Shown: one piece after another, positions 1 to 11,400 of the stretch | Position numbering within the stretch: the stretch's first letter is position 1 | Layout of the letters: each line of letters starts with the position of its first letter | From: Bugulina stolonifera | Lineage: Eukaryota; Bryozoa; Gymnolaemata; Cheilostomatida; Bugulidae | DNA length: 64,000 nucleotides | Direction of reading: 5' to 3' | Assembly: GCA_935421135.1 (NCBI GenBank) | Contig: OW285191.1 | Coordinates: 2,604,001 to 2,668,000 of the forward strand | Program-made: the position numbers and the translations under genes | Notes under the pieces: model-generated | Database searches by the model: none | What the model was told of the DNA's origin: nothing | The model's input: only the letters and a program-made list of their open reading frames with translations

Positions 1-751
1 AGAGCTGAGAGAACATTCCAGCATCTTCTCCACGAGGAGGCACTTCCTGTGCCCCGAATGTTTGATATGAGGCGTTATTAGTGCCGGTGATAAGAGCTTC
101 CCTTTCCTCGCCATCAGCTTGAACACTAGAGTGAGATGTGTGCGAGTACTGGATGCCGGAGGGAATGAGGGCGGAGACTAGGAAGACATGTGACACAGCA
201 GCCACTCCGTATAACAGTACTACAGTTGAGTGGTAGCTGGTCGTATCATCTGACACCCAGTATGACTCCAATGATTTAGCAAACACTGCCAAACACAGCA
301 CATATACTAGTATCACGAGTACCGGCCCTCTCTTGTACATGGGAAATCTATAACGACCCGTGAAAAACATTAGCCCGAGCACCAACCATGATGCTGTAGT
401 TATAAATGTGGTTATATAATATAACACACTGCCTATTTGATTAGCACCCTCAAACTCATCCGTTTTGATGAGGGACAGAGCTAAAGTAGAGCAAGCTATG
501 AAGACAGAGCTCCATGCCCTTAGCAGAGTAATGTAGTGGATAGCAGAGGTAGGGGAAGTACGATCATGCTTGTAGCCACAGAAGTTGAAGACGTAAGTGA
601 TAGAGACGAGAAAGAGGAGAATAGATACCGCCCCCTGAAGTATCATCTGCAGACAAGGTGAAAGGTCACCATTAGTTACAGCAGTCACGTTAAACATACA
701 AGTAGATGATACATTATGGTTGCAGCCACAGAACTCCTCCCAGTGTACCAT
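1..751 (-). CDS. N-terminal exon of a polytopic membrane protein, possibly ABCC-type transporter TMD0 (partial)
   Basis: The reverse strand is open from an ATG at 751 to the window edge (250 codons, no stop). A splice acceptor-like tract lies just upstream at about 768, so this is probably the first coding exon. The N-terminus has a Cys-rich stretch (EEFCGCNHNVSS) with two N-glycosylation sequons (NVSS, NVTA). About five hydrophobic segments follow (ILLFLVSITYVF, SSVFIACSTLALSL, TTASWLVLGLMFF, VLVILVYVLCLAVFA, AAVSHVFLVSAL), then a hydrophilic acidic tail. A short extracellular Cys-containing N-terminus plus five helices is the layout of TMD0 in long ABCC/MRP transporters, and the LSPCLQ segment resembles the corresponding Cys-Gln position in MRP1. 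No ATP-binding cassette is inside the window, so the family call is inference. Another five-helix membrane protein is possible. Confidence 0.5.
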   Translation of the reverse strand, partial: MVHWEEFCGCNHNVSSTCMFNVTAVTNGDLSPCLQMILQGAVSILLFLVSITYVFNFCGYKHDRTSPTSAIHYITLLRAWSSVFIACSTLALSLIKTDEFEGANQIGSVLYYITTFITTASWLVLGLMFFTGRYRFPMYKRGPVLVILVYVLCLAVFAKSLESYWVSDDTTSYHSTVVLLYGVAAVSHVFLVSALIPSGIQYSHTSHSSVQADGEEREALITGTNNASYQTFGAQEVPPRGEDAGMFSQL

Positions 752-1269
752 CCTACCGCCAACAGCTCTGTAAAGATAGTGGGTGTATGTTAGTACATTA
801 ATAACAGCATGCTAGTCACATAATTTTAATCCTCCTCTTACTTGTCAAGATTCTCCAAGAAAACTAAAATATTACGTATTTGAAGTTGGTTAGGAGAGGA
901 ATACCCGATGATGAACTGAAGGTGCCTTTCGAGTTGTACAACAATGGAATATAGATTATTCTTTGGTACTATTTAAGGAAATATTTCTATTTTGCTAATT
1001 CTGATTCTAATAATTAAAATATACATCAGGAAGCCAACAAAAAATAAAGAAAATTATACCAGAATAATTATGACAGTGCTATATAATAAAAATATATGAT
1101 ACAAATGTGAGGTTGAAAAATAAATGTCTTTGTATAGAGCCACCCTATATGCCAGCTAACGTACATTATCCATAGCAGCATATGCTATCTGGACCAATGA
1201 CCAGGGTGCTTTAATCGACGCACCATAGAAATTCATGTCCTCTTAACGCCTCTTATTAGTCATGCATTT

Positions 1270-1408
1270 GTACTAGTTACTAAATGAGATCAGTACTAGT
1301 ACTAGTTACTAAATGAGATCAGTACTAGTACTAGTTACTAAATGAGATCAGTACTAGTACTAGTTACTAAATGAGATCAGTACTAGTACTAGTTACTAAA
1401 TGAGATCA
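1270..1408. repeat. 29-bp tandem repeat, about 4.7 copies
   Basis: Near-identical units beginning CTAGTTACTAAATGAGATCA repeat every 29 bp. Each unit contains direct ACTAGT/AGTACT palindromes. Confidence 0.9.
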
Positions 1409-4339
1409 TAGCGGTTTTGGCCATTTTTTATATATATGATGTATATATAAATGCATATATAATGTGATAATTTCCTTGCTAAAAGTACATGATGTATTGA
1501 TAGATTAAACAGTATTAAAATATACTTTACTGTTCATGTGTGGATTTATAAATGTTTGATCCAAAGTGCAGCTCAATTTGTTGGTGTTTTTTAAAATAAC
1601 ACACAACCTTCACTGTCACTAAGTCTGAGTAATGTGTCTACGAATGATTTGGTGCTAGTGTAGTCTGTTGACCTTCTTCACACACCTGAGGTGACTTTGG
1701 TTTGGCAGTTTTGTAATTTTGGTTTGAACTACTGAGCTTGAAAACTTATAGCTTATATCCAATAGAAAAGCCAGATAATTTATAAATATATACATTAATG
1801 CATTGTAAGCTTATAGTTATATGGATGTTACATACATTTAGATAACAAAACAATAAAACAATACTAAAATATAATCATTACTATTACTATAGATATAGTT
1901 ACTACATGTACACGTATATTAACTTTTCTCACTTTCATTCATTTAGCACAGTACAATATACAACAAACCAAAGCTGAAGTAGTGTGCCAGTATAACCAAG
2001 AAAATTACACCAGTCTACTTCGACTTCATCTTTACATAACGCCACAAATTCTAGCAAAAAAAGTCTAAAATCTTTCATTCTTGAAAGTAGGTTTATCAAC
2101 AAAACACAATCTGGTTATATTTTAAAGGACAGCTTTATTTATTTATCACAACCCAACTAAAATCTTAATATTCGTTGCTTTGAATAACTGTAGATAACAT
2201 ATAGACTACCAACAACGGCTACACCCACTAGACATCAAATCAATAAATGACTTTATGACCGATTGCACACCCTCTTATATTAACAAAATCTTATCTAACA
2301 AAAACCATCTTTTTTAGCAGAATAATTTTAATACCTTCTCTAAATCATTCAGTACAAAATAAAAAAATTATCCCCTAAGATACCTAACTGCTTGTAAATA
2401 TTAAAATCTAGCAGTTTTTTGCATATTTTATGATATATTTTAAAAACCTATAATACTATAATATGATTGTTACATTTTAATTTTATCACCTCATGATAGA
2501 GAAATGAAACAAATCTAAACCTAAATACATTACCATATTAATACGTTATTAACAGTCTACTTATGGAGAGAGAACATGTGAACTAAAATAGGCAACGACT
2601 TTATTCAAAAGGCTACAAATTTTTATACATTAACATTTTATTTGATTGGAATAACTCTCACTAACACTGATACTGGTACTTTTTGCCGCTAATTTTGTCA
2701 AACTCCATTACCAACCACTTTTGACTTAACCCCACAGTAAGTAGTAAACAAAAGGTTTTGGATGATTAGTTTACGATGTGGAACAGTTCAAAGAGAAACT
2801 CCCTAATTCTGTTACCACTTGACCTTATGCATAAGCAAATGCATACAAAAGACAAACATGAGTATTTACCTCAGTAGAGGCTTGGCATCCACAGCCTCTA
2901 CTTTTGACATTATTGGGCTAGGGTATAAAGTTGCTACAGCATATTGCCGTTTAGAATATTTAATGGCAAGAAACTCGTGTGGCATATCTTTTGGTTAGTA
3001 TTGAAGTGGATTCTTATCTGGCTGCTGTTCTAGTGATTACTGTTACTAACTCTCTGTCCCCTACAATACCGCCATAGGCTCTTGATAGAGTATGTTGTTG
3101 TTCTTTATTCTAGAAACTCCTGACCAGCAGACGCGGACAATGGTTGTTTTCTTCTATCTCCCAAACACTGAATCTCTAACTAATTTCACACCTCAGTTAT
3201 AATCATCCTTTCAGCACCCTCACTCAGTTTGAGTTTGGTTCTTGGTTGTACAAATTACAGTAGAAACGGGCAGAAAAGTTGACCAAATAGTTTGTACGTG
3301 AGCAGAGAATTTACAATACATACAACGCCTACAAGACATTTTATGCACCAGCGCCTTTTTCCTAATTACTTTACCTCAGACTTCTTTTTAGCCTGAGTCT
3401 TACTTATATTATTAATCAACCTCTTGACCTCGATTGGTAAGCATCTTTCATATATATGACGCACATTTTTACATTATGCTCGGTTGCTTGCTGACTGTTA
3501 ATAAAGAGTGTCCCACTCTTGACCTGCAATCTTCTACTGTTTCTGCTAACAGTTAGTAAAAAATATCTAATGGACTTGGGCTCTGAGTACAGTCATAGGA
3601 CTTCTCCAGGACTACAAATACCACTTAATGTTTCACCATGATAGGCCCCATTCTTGCTACCTTGAGTGGAGGCGTCGGACCCGTTGGACGCGTGCCCCAC
3701 ATAGCCTAGTACTGGACTGTGCCCACGCAGGCTAGTTGGAACTTTGTCTTGGATAACGCTCCTTCCCTGTTGCTAGTGGGCCTCTCCCTACACCTTAGAG
3801 CGAGTACAGCAGTTGTTCTCCACCTCGCATGTTTAGCAGGAACAAAAAATACTAAGCTAGTGTCAGCCAGGTTGGCCTTACTCGCACTCCTCGGTGCTCT
3901 GGCAGTCGAAAAACGCTATTCGTTGATTGTTACATGTTCTCTAAGTAGCCTTACATAAGCATGTTCATTATTACATGATTATGTGTTAACTTGCACACAT
4001 TGCAGTGTGAATTATGCTTTTCCTTCGGTTATCCTCTTTTTGGTACCTTTTGTTACCCTACATGCTATTAGGTGTTACTACATGCCTTGATCACTACATT
4101 GCCTATTTTAAATGTGCATTGATAAATAGCCTTGTTGTTCGGATAATTGACAATGCCTTTTCATAGTTATAACCTAAGCCCATTTTGTAGTTCTTGCAAC
4201 CAAGAACCATTTTGGCCCGAGATCGACCTTTTGTACATATTAACCTTTTGGCCTTAGTTTAGAACTGATTTTCATATATATGGAGCACAATTCCGTATGT
4301 TTACTTCAGATTTTTACTTAGTTCTGCCTAACTAGGTGT

Positions 4340-4440
4340 TGGTGTTGGTGGCCGAGTGGTCTAGCGCTAGTCACTCTGGTCTTGCAGCAATGACGCAAGT
4401 TATCTGCAAGGGTCCGAGTCCCACCAATGTCCTGGAGGTT
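4340..4440 (+). repeat. tRNA-derived SINE-like head
   Basis: A box A-like TGGCCGAGTGG (4349-4359) and a box B-like GGTCCGAGTCC (4411-4421) sit about 50 bp apart, as in Leu/Ser-type tRNAs. The T stem pairs at only three positions and the acceptor stem does not close properly, so a functional tRNA is unlikely. A tRNA-derived SINE or tRNA pseudogene fits better. Its tail and 3' limit are not resolved. Confidence 0.4.
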
Positions 4441-5477
4441 TTCATCCTGAAGAAGGCTTTCTCTCTGTGCCATCTCGAACTATAATAATATCCAGCTCTA
4501 GAAGCCGTGGTTGCCCCACGACTGGCTCTGCTCTTGGGCAGCCACATTAACGAATTGTGTTTGGCGCCATGGATATTATATTACTATTAGCTAGGAGTTG
4601 CACCCATACAACTGGATCTTGCATGACTTGGACCTCGACGGTTTCCTGGGGCCATCACACATTCGTCAACATCAACATCAACATGTGTTGTGCTGCTCAA
4701 TTGGACTCGCCCCTAGCTTATCCTTAGCCAGCCGGTTTCCACCCTCTCCCATGTGACTTTGTCCGGCTGTGCATCGGCCACCCAGCTAGACACAACAATA
4801 CAAAATAAATGAAGGATCATTTGCAGCCCTAGTTGATAGTGATTCAACACAAGCTGAGAAAGAATTATGGAAAGCAACCTTATGTCTTTAACATGCTTGT
4901 AAAGCACTCTACAAAAATATCAAAAATAAAAAAATATATTTATGTATATATATACATTTAATTTAACTTCAAATATTTTTTGTTAATTTAATAAAACAAT
5001 AGCCTGCATACGCAGCAAAATAATAATAATAATAATAATAATACAGTTCGCAGTGGGCTAATTGTTCCGGAAACCCTTTAAAGTGGTATAATCACAGTAG
5101 CTGCTAAAGGTGCAAAACAATTGGCCAATCGCAACCAATGAGTGCATGCATCTGTCTTGCTCAGTTCATTGGTTCCATAGAGGAGATAACTCTATGATTG
5201 GTTCTTTCAAAACAGATAGTGCGCAGATTTAACGTCCGGTTACTGGTCGCTGTTTATTTTCTTTCAAATCTCTAATGAATTTCGTTTCTCTTTTTCTGTA
5301 TTTAGGACTCAGACATTGTAGTTTTTATCAGGGTGCACAAGAAAGACATTAGCTAGTCGAACTGATATCACGCTACAAGTGAACTTTCTAAACAACTGCA
5401 GTGATGACATTCTTCTAACCAACTCTAACAGTAACTCACTAACTCAGTTAGTAACTGCAACTCGACTTCAAGTTCAA

Positions 5478-8400
5478 ATGATGATTGGTATGCATTCGAT
5501 TCCTCTCCTCAGGATAAATAAAAATTAAACCTGTCTCTTCATTTAGTTTTAATTTATGGGGTCATTGGTTCTGAATGCAAGCAAGCTATTATGATTATCG
5601 TTGAAGCCCATGTTCAATGCTCCTGCCGGTTTGTAGCAGTGTTGAGTGCAGATAATCAATTTTCTATAAAAATAATTGAGAAATAATGGCTGATAATTTT
5701 AATAATGCAATATCAAATATGATGTTCATATTTATTCATATACACTACAGTCATTAAGTGTACATGTATTTTTATTAATTATATTTATATTTTATTACTG
5801 AAATACACTGTTGTAGAAATAAATAAAGACCATGCCATGTATTATTTATAATTATGTGTTTTTCAGCCAGTAATACAAAGCTGATACAAGATGAAGATGG
5901 TTGGTCTCCTCCTGATGTCACACCGGACTCTTACACTTTCTCTGTTTCCACATCTGGGTAGTTATTGATCATAGTGGTGCAGCATATAGTTATACCCTTA
6001 TACAGGCTACATGTAGGCTATATGTGAATGATGTTTTCATTTGGCAACTGTTTCTAAACAACAATAGGTTAACTACATAAGACATTTGAATATTTATGCA
6101 CAACCAGTAATTACGTAAGGTATAGGTAACCTGTAAAAGCCAACGGCGATGGCAGTTTTTGCGGTCAGGCTCAATCCAACACCACAATACAACGAGAGTG
6201 ATTTGATTGTCTATGCCAAATTTTTAATGGCGGTTTGAGGAAATCAACTCACATTTTGACTGTACTATTTATAATTACTTCTATGTACTCGACTTACAGA
6301 TTGCCTGAGAACCCGTTACTAATGCCTACCATAGGCAATGGGCACATAGCTACCGTGATATACAGAGACAGGCTGTTCATGAACGGTTTGTATAATGGAG
6401 AAGGTAAGAGAAGTCATAGAGCCGCTATCCCAGCGTACAACCGTATGAGGGTGTCTTCTCTCTCTGGTCAACTCTCTGATGTCTATAGTCTGAACTGTGT
6501 TACCGGTACATTCACTCACACACAGTGCAGCGAGAAGGTTACAGTGGTACATACAGTGTATGCTCATAAGACTATACCAGGGCTACTGGTTAATCAGATA
6601 CACTTGGAGAGAGATAGGAGTAGCAAGGAGGAGATCAGCATACAGTTAGACTGTGGTACTGACTTTATCTCTCCCGATCTCACCATGCACACCACATCTA
6701 CTGATACAGAAACCGATAATTCGTGAGTTGAGTTGATTTTGTCACTATGCTGTACATTTGTTGCTGTTCAAGTGTTATATTCTGGTACCCTTAGATAATG
6801 TGTTTAGTTCACCATTTAACAGCTACATTGATAGGTAGCTTATAGGTTGATACAGTGTTAGTAATACTACATGCAACTCTACTATAATATACTTTACTTT
6901 GACGCTCCTAGCTCTGGTCCCGTCCAATCATATGTCGGTACAATAAATGAGAAAGAAGTCAAGGACTTCCAGAATCAGATCACCTCTGTTTACATACTTA
7001 TGGACCAGCTTCTAGAAGTTGTGACTTTGGCGTCAGAGGAGCAGACAACCGAGTTCACGTTCCTTATGTCAGTTGGAGACACAGAAGAGCTGTCTAAATC
7101 ATGTTATGACATAGGTATGTGCTCTCTACCTGACTTTTATGATGTGTGGATGTACTATCTAACACTTTCTAGTATAGATAGACCTGTTCACTGTCTATTC
7201 CCTAACCTGTATAGAATACATTTCATTGGTATGGTGCTTTTTAGGCAAACAAATGCTCACTGAAGGTTGTCTTAGCTCTACCCACACTAATGGATGGATC
7301 AACCAATGGCAGACAGCTAGAATAGACATCTGGAGTGAAGATCTGCTAATTAGACAGATTGTCTATGGCAGTCAGTACTACTTGATGTCTTCACTACCTT
7401 CTCTTCTGTACCACAAATCTTGTTCACCAGGAGAGTTCTTTGGTTTGAGTCCAGAGAGTTTGGCCTACGGAGACATGTCTGAAGATGTGAGTGATACTAG
7501 TAGTGGTGGTAGTAGTAATGATAGTGGTTGTTTTGGTGGCATTGGTGGTGGTGGTGGTGGTAGTAGTTGCAGTAGTAGTAGTAGCAGTTGCAGTAGTAGT
7601 ACTAGCAGTAGTGGTAGTAGTAGTAGTAGTAGTAGTAGTAGTGATAGTATTAGGGGTAGTAAGCTGTAGTATCAGACCAACAGGTTCAGCTGTTGTAGGT
7701 CTGTTTACCTACAAGCCTCTCAGCTTTTCTATGGTGAGCAAGACTACATAATCATAATTTCACCAAAGTTTGAGCGGCAGTGGTATTAATAGTAGTGATA
7801 ATATAGTATTAGTAGCCGTTACAGCTATTAATATAGTTGCCGGTGTTGTGCAATATTATTTAGTCAATATGTGGCAAGAGTATACACAGTACAGAGATGG
7901 TACATAGAACAGTTGGCGGTGGTAATACACAATCATTCTAGCACTGCACATACCTTTGGAAAATAGCTGGACATGATTGTACTGACTCACTGTTGTCCTT
8001 ACCAGTGTGATTCAGCAGACCTCAATAATGGGCCCACACATGTACAGGTATGGTCACTCGTGTACAGGTGTGGTCACTCGTGTACGTGTGTGGTCACTCG
8101 TGTACATGTGTGGTCACTCGTGTACATGTGTGGTCACTCGTGTACATGTGTGGTCACTCGAGTACATGTGTGGTCACTCGAGTACAGGTGTGGTCACTTG
8201 TATTCAGGTGTGGTTGATTTCAAGACTATATCTCATACTTGTCTCTACGGTTAGCCTGTTTTCTCTAGGACTATCTAGGACATGTGTTCTGGGACCAGGA
8301 GACGTGGATGTACCCACCCATTCTGCTTCTATATCCCGAGCTAGCCACACACATGCTATCTGCTAGGCTGCGAGTGCTCAGCCAGGCTCTTCAGAATGCT

Positions 8401-11400
8401 AAAGACAATCAGTTAAAAGGTGCAAAGTTTCCCTGGGAGCAGGGAGTCACAGGTAATACACTCTACTGTAGGTCATAGTGTACTATAATGTAATACAAAT
8501 TTAGTATACTGTGACTGTGATGTGTACTGTGATGTAACAATGTACTGTGATGTAATAGTATACATTGTCAGCTGGGATGTAATAGTATACATTGTCAACT
8601 GTGATGTAATAGTATGCATAGTGTACTGTGATGTAATAGTATACATTGTCAACTGTGATGTAATAGTATACATTGTCAACTGGGATGTAATAGTATACAT
8701 TGTCAGCTGGGATGTAATAGTATACATTGTCAACTGTGATGTAATAGTATGCATAGTGTACTGTGATGTAATAGTATACATTGTCAACTGTGATGTAATA
8801 GTATGCATAGTGTACTGTGATGTAATAGTATACATTGTCAACTGGGATGTAATAGTATGCATAGTGTACTGTGATGTAATAGTATACATTGTCAACTGGG
8901 ATGTAATAGTATACATTGTCAACTGTGATGTAATAGTATACATTGTCAACTGGGATGTAATAGTATACATTGTCAGCTGGGATGTAATAGTATGCATAGT
9001 GTACTGTGATGTAATAGTATACATTGTCAACTGGGATGTAATAGTATACATTGTCAACTGTGATGTAATAGTATGCATAGTGTACTGTGATGTAATAGTA
9101 TACATTGTCAACTGGGATGTAATAGTATACATTGTCAACTGTGATGTAATAGTATACATTGTCAACTGGGATGTAATAGTATACATTGTCAACTGGGATG
9201 TAATAGTATACATTGTCAGCTGGGATGTAATAGTATGCATAGTGTACTGTGATGTAATAGTATACATTGTCAGCTGGGATGTAACGATCGACTGTGATGT
9301 AATAGTGTGCTTTGAGGTCACACTGTACTATGATGTCATCATACAGGTGTTCCTGTATCCCCATCAGATGACTGTGAAAAGTACGAGTTGCATATAAATG
9401 CTGACATAGCCTTAGGCATTCGACAATATGCATACGCTACTGGGACGGTATCCCAGGACTACCTACAGCTAGCAGTAGAGTTGGCCGAGTTCTGGAAATC
9501 TAGACTTAGTTGGATTGAAACCAAGAAGATGTTTGGAATTAATGGTTGGATACTGTATATGCATGCATATATAAATAGTTTATTTATTTCTCTCTCAGTA
9601 GCTACGATCTGTGTTACTAACCTTATGAGCCATGCTTAGTGTACTCTGTACCATATTTACCAAGTAAAACACACAATGTCCTTTAACTTGATGTACATTA
9701 CACATACATGTATAACACAATGGTACTGATATACGTAGCACATACCACTATTATGTACATTGTATATAATATTTATTATGCATCTCGACATTGTTACAAT
9801 AAACAAATCTGTAAATCTGTAGGAGTTATGCCCCCTGATGAGTTCAATTATCCAGTTGATAACTCCGCCTACACAAACGTCGCAGCAGACCTTGCTATGA
9901 AGCTACCGGCTGATCTGAAGGATTTCGACTCCTCTACCAGTTCTGGGAGCAGTGAGAAGAGGATGGATACAGGCAGGAGGTAGGGTGATCTTCTTTCCCT
10001 AAGCTAGATTCATGTACTGCAGGATGTTCTGTATTAGTCAATGGTTTATACATCCTTGTTCGGCTGTCAACCTTGACCAGTGTCTACTGTAATGGCAGCA
10101 GTGGTTAGCTCAATAGAATAATTATGTTGTCTCGTTTACTGTGCAGTAAGCAGTATCCTAATACTATCTCTTCTAAACCAGTATTTAGCTCTACTCCTTT
10201 TACTTATAGATATAATGAGGATGTAGAGGTCTATGTACCATTTGATGAGCAGCTACAGTACCATCCTGAGTTTGATGGATATTCTATCAGCGGTAAGCGC
10301 AAGTCAGTAATGTGCTGGGATAAGTTCTATCGTTATGTAAATTATATAGTATTATCTTGTGCTGGTATTTGTACTCGATTAACATAATATGTTACGATAT
10401 CCACAACTGTGCTGTAAATTATATAATATATAATTTATATCATTATCTGTGGTAATTCTCAAAGGTGATTATACTGTCGGTTTTGTTTGATGCATGAAAA
10501 TACATATTATGTTCAGTTGACTCAAAGCAGTGAAGTAATAATATAATTGCTATGGTGTTTCTCTCTCCTAACTATTGTAATGGGGAGGATAATTCCCAAG
10601 TACTAAGTGATGTTGTATTACTTCAAGCCATTATTATTTGTACTGTGAGTTCCACTATTATCATCTATGTTTATAACAAACTGTTTACAGGGTCCTATGT
10701 GACCTCTAGACTGTTTACAGGGTCCTATGTGACCTCTAGACTGTTTACAGGGTCCTATGTGACCTCTAGACTGTTTACAGGGTCCTGTGTGACCTCTAGA
10801 CTGTTTACAGGGTCCTGTGTGACCTCTAGACTGTTTACAGGGTCCTATGTGACCTCTAGACTGTTTACAGGGTCCTATGTGACCTCTAGACTGTTTACAG
10901 GGTCCTATGTGACCTCTAGACTGTTTACATGGTCCTATGTGACCTCTAGACTGTTTACAGGGTCCTATGTGACCTCTAGACTTTTTACAGGGTCCTATGT
11001 GACCTCTAGACTGTTTACAGGGTCCTATGTGACCTCTAGACTGTTTACAGGGTCCTATGTGACCTCTAGACTGTTTACAGGGTCCTATGTGACCTCTAGA
11101 CTGTTTACAGGGCCCTGTGTGACCTCTAGACTGTTTACAGGGTCCTGTGTGACCTCTAGACTGTTTACAGGGCCCTGTGTGACCTCTAGACTGTTTACAG
11201 GGTCCTGTGTGACCTCTAGACTGTTTACAGGGCCCTATGTGACCTCTAGACTGTTTACAGGGTCCTGTGTGACCTCTAGACTGTTTACAGGGCCCTGTGT
11301 GACCTCTAGACTGTTTACAGGGTCCTGTGTGACCTCTAGACTGTTTTCAGGGTCCTGTGTGACCTCTAGACTGTTTACAGGGTCCTATGTGACCTCTAGA

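Larger units (their letters stand above)
752..5477. other. AT-rich intergenic region
   Basis: No convincing exon is visible. The stretch is AT-rich with a 29-bp tandem repeat at 1270-1408, an ATA/AAT microsatellite near 5020-5040, and a tRNA-like retroposon head near 4345. A 79-codon open frame at 3719-3958 has no recognisable domain and no splice context, and I do not call it. Confidence 0.5.

Noticed and set aside
3719..3958. 79-codon open frame on + strand
   Set aside because: No domain, no splice context, unusual only in GC content.
4340..4440. Functional tRNA-Leu/Ser gene
   Set aside because: The T stem has only three pairs and the acceptor stem does not close, so only a tRNA-derived repeat is supported.
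8473..9433. Open frames of 282-310 codons on both strands
   Set aside because: Created by the 27-bp minisatellite period and located in a PGGHG intron.
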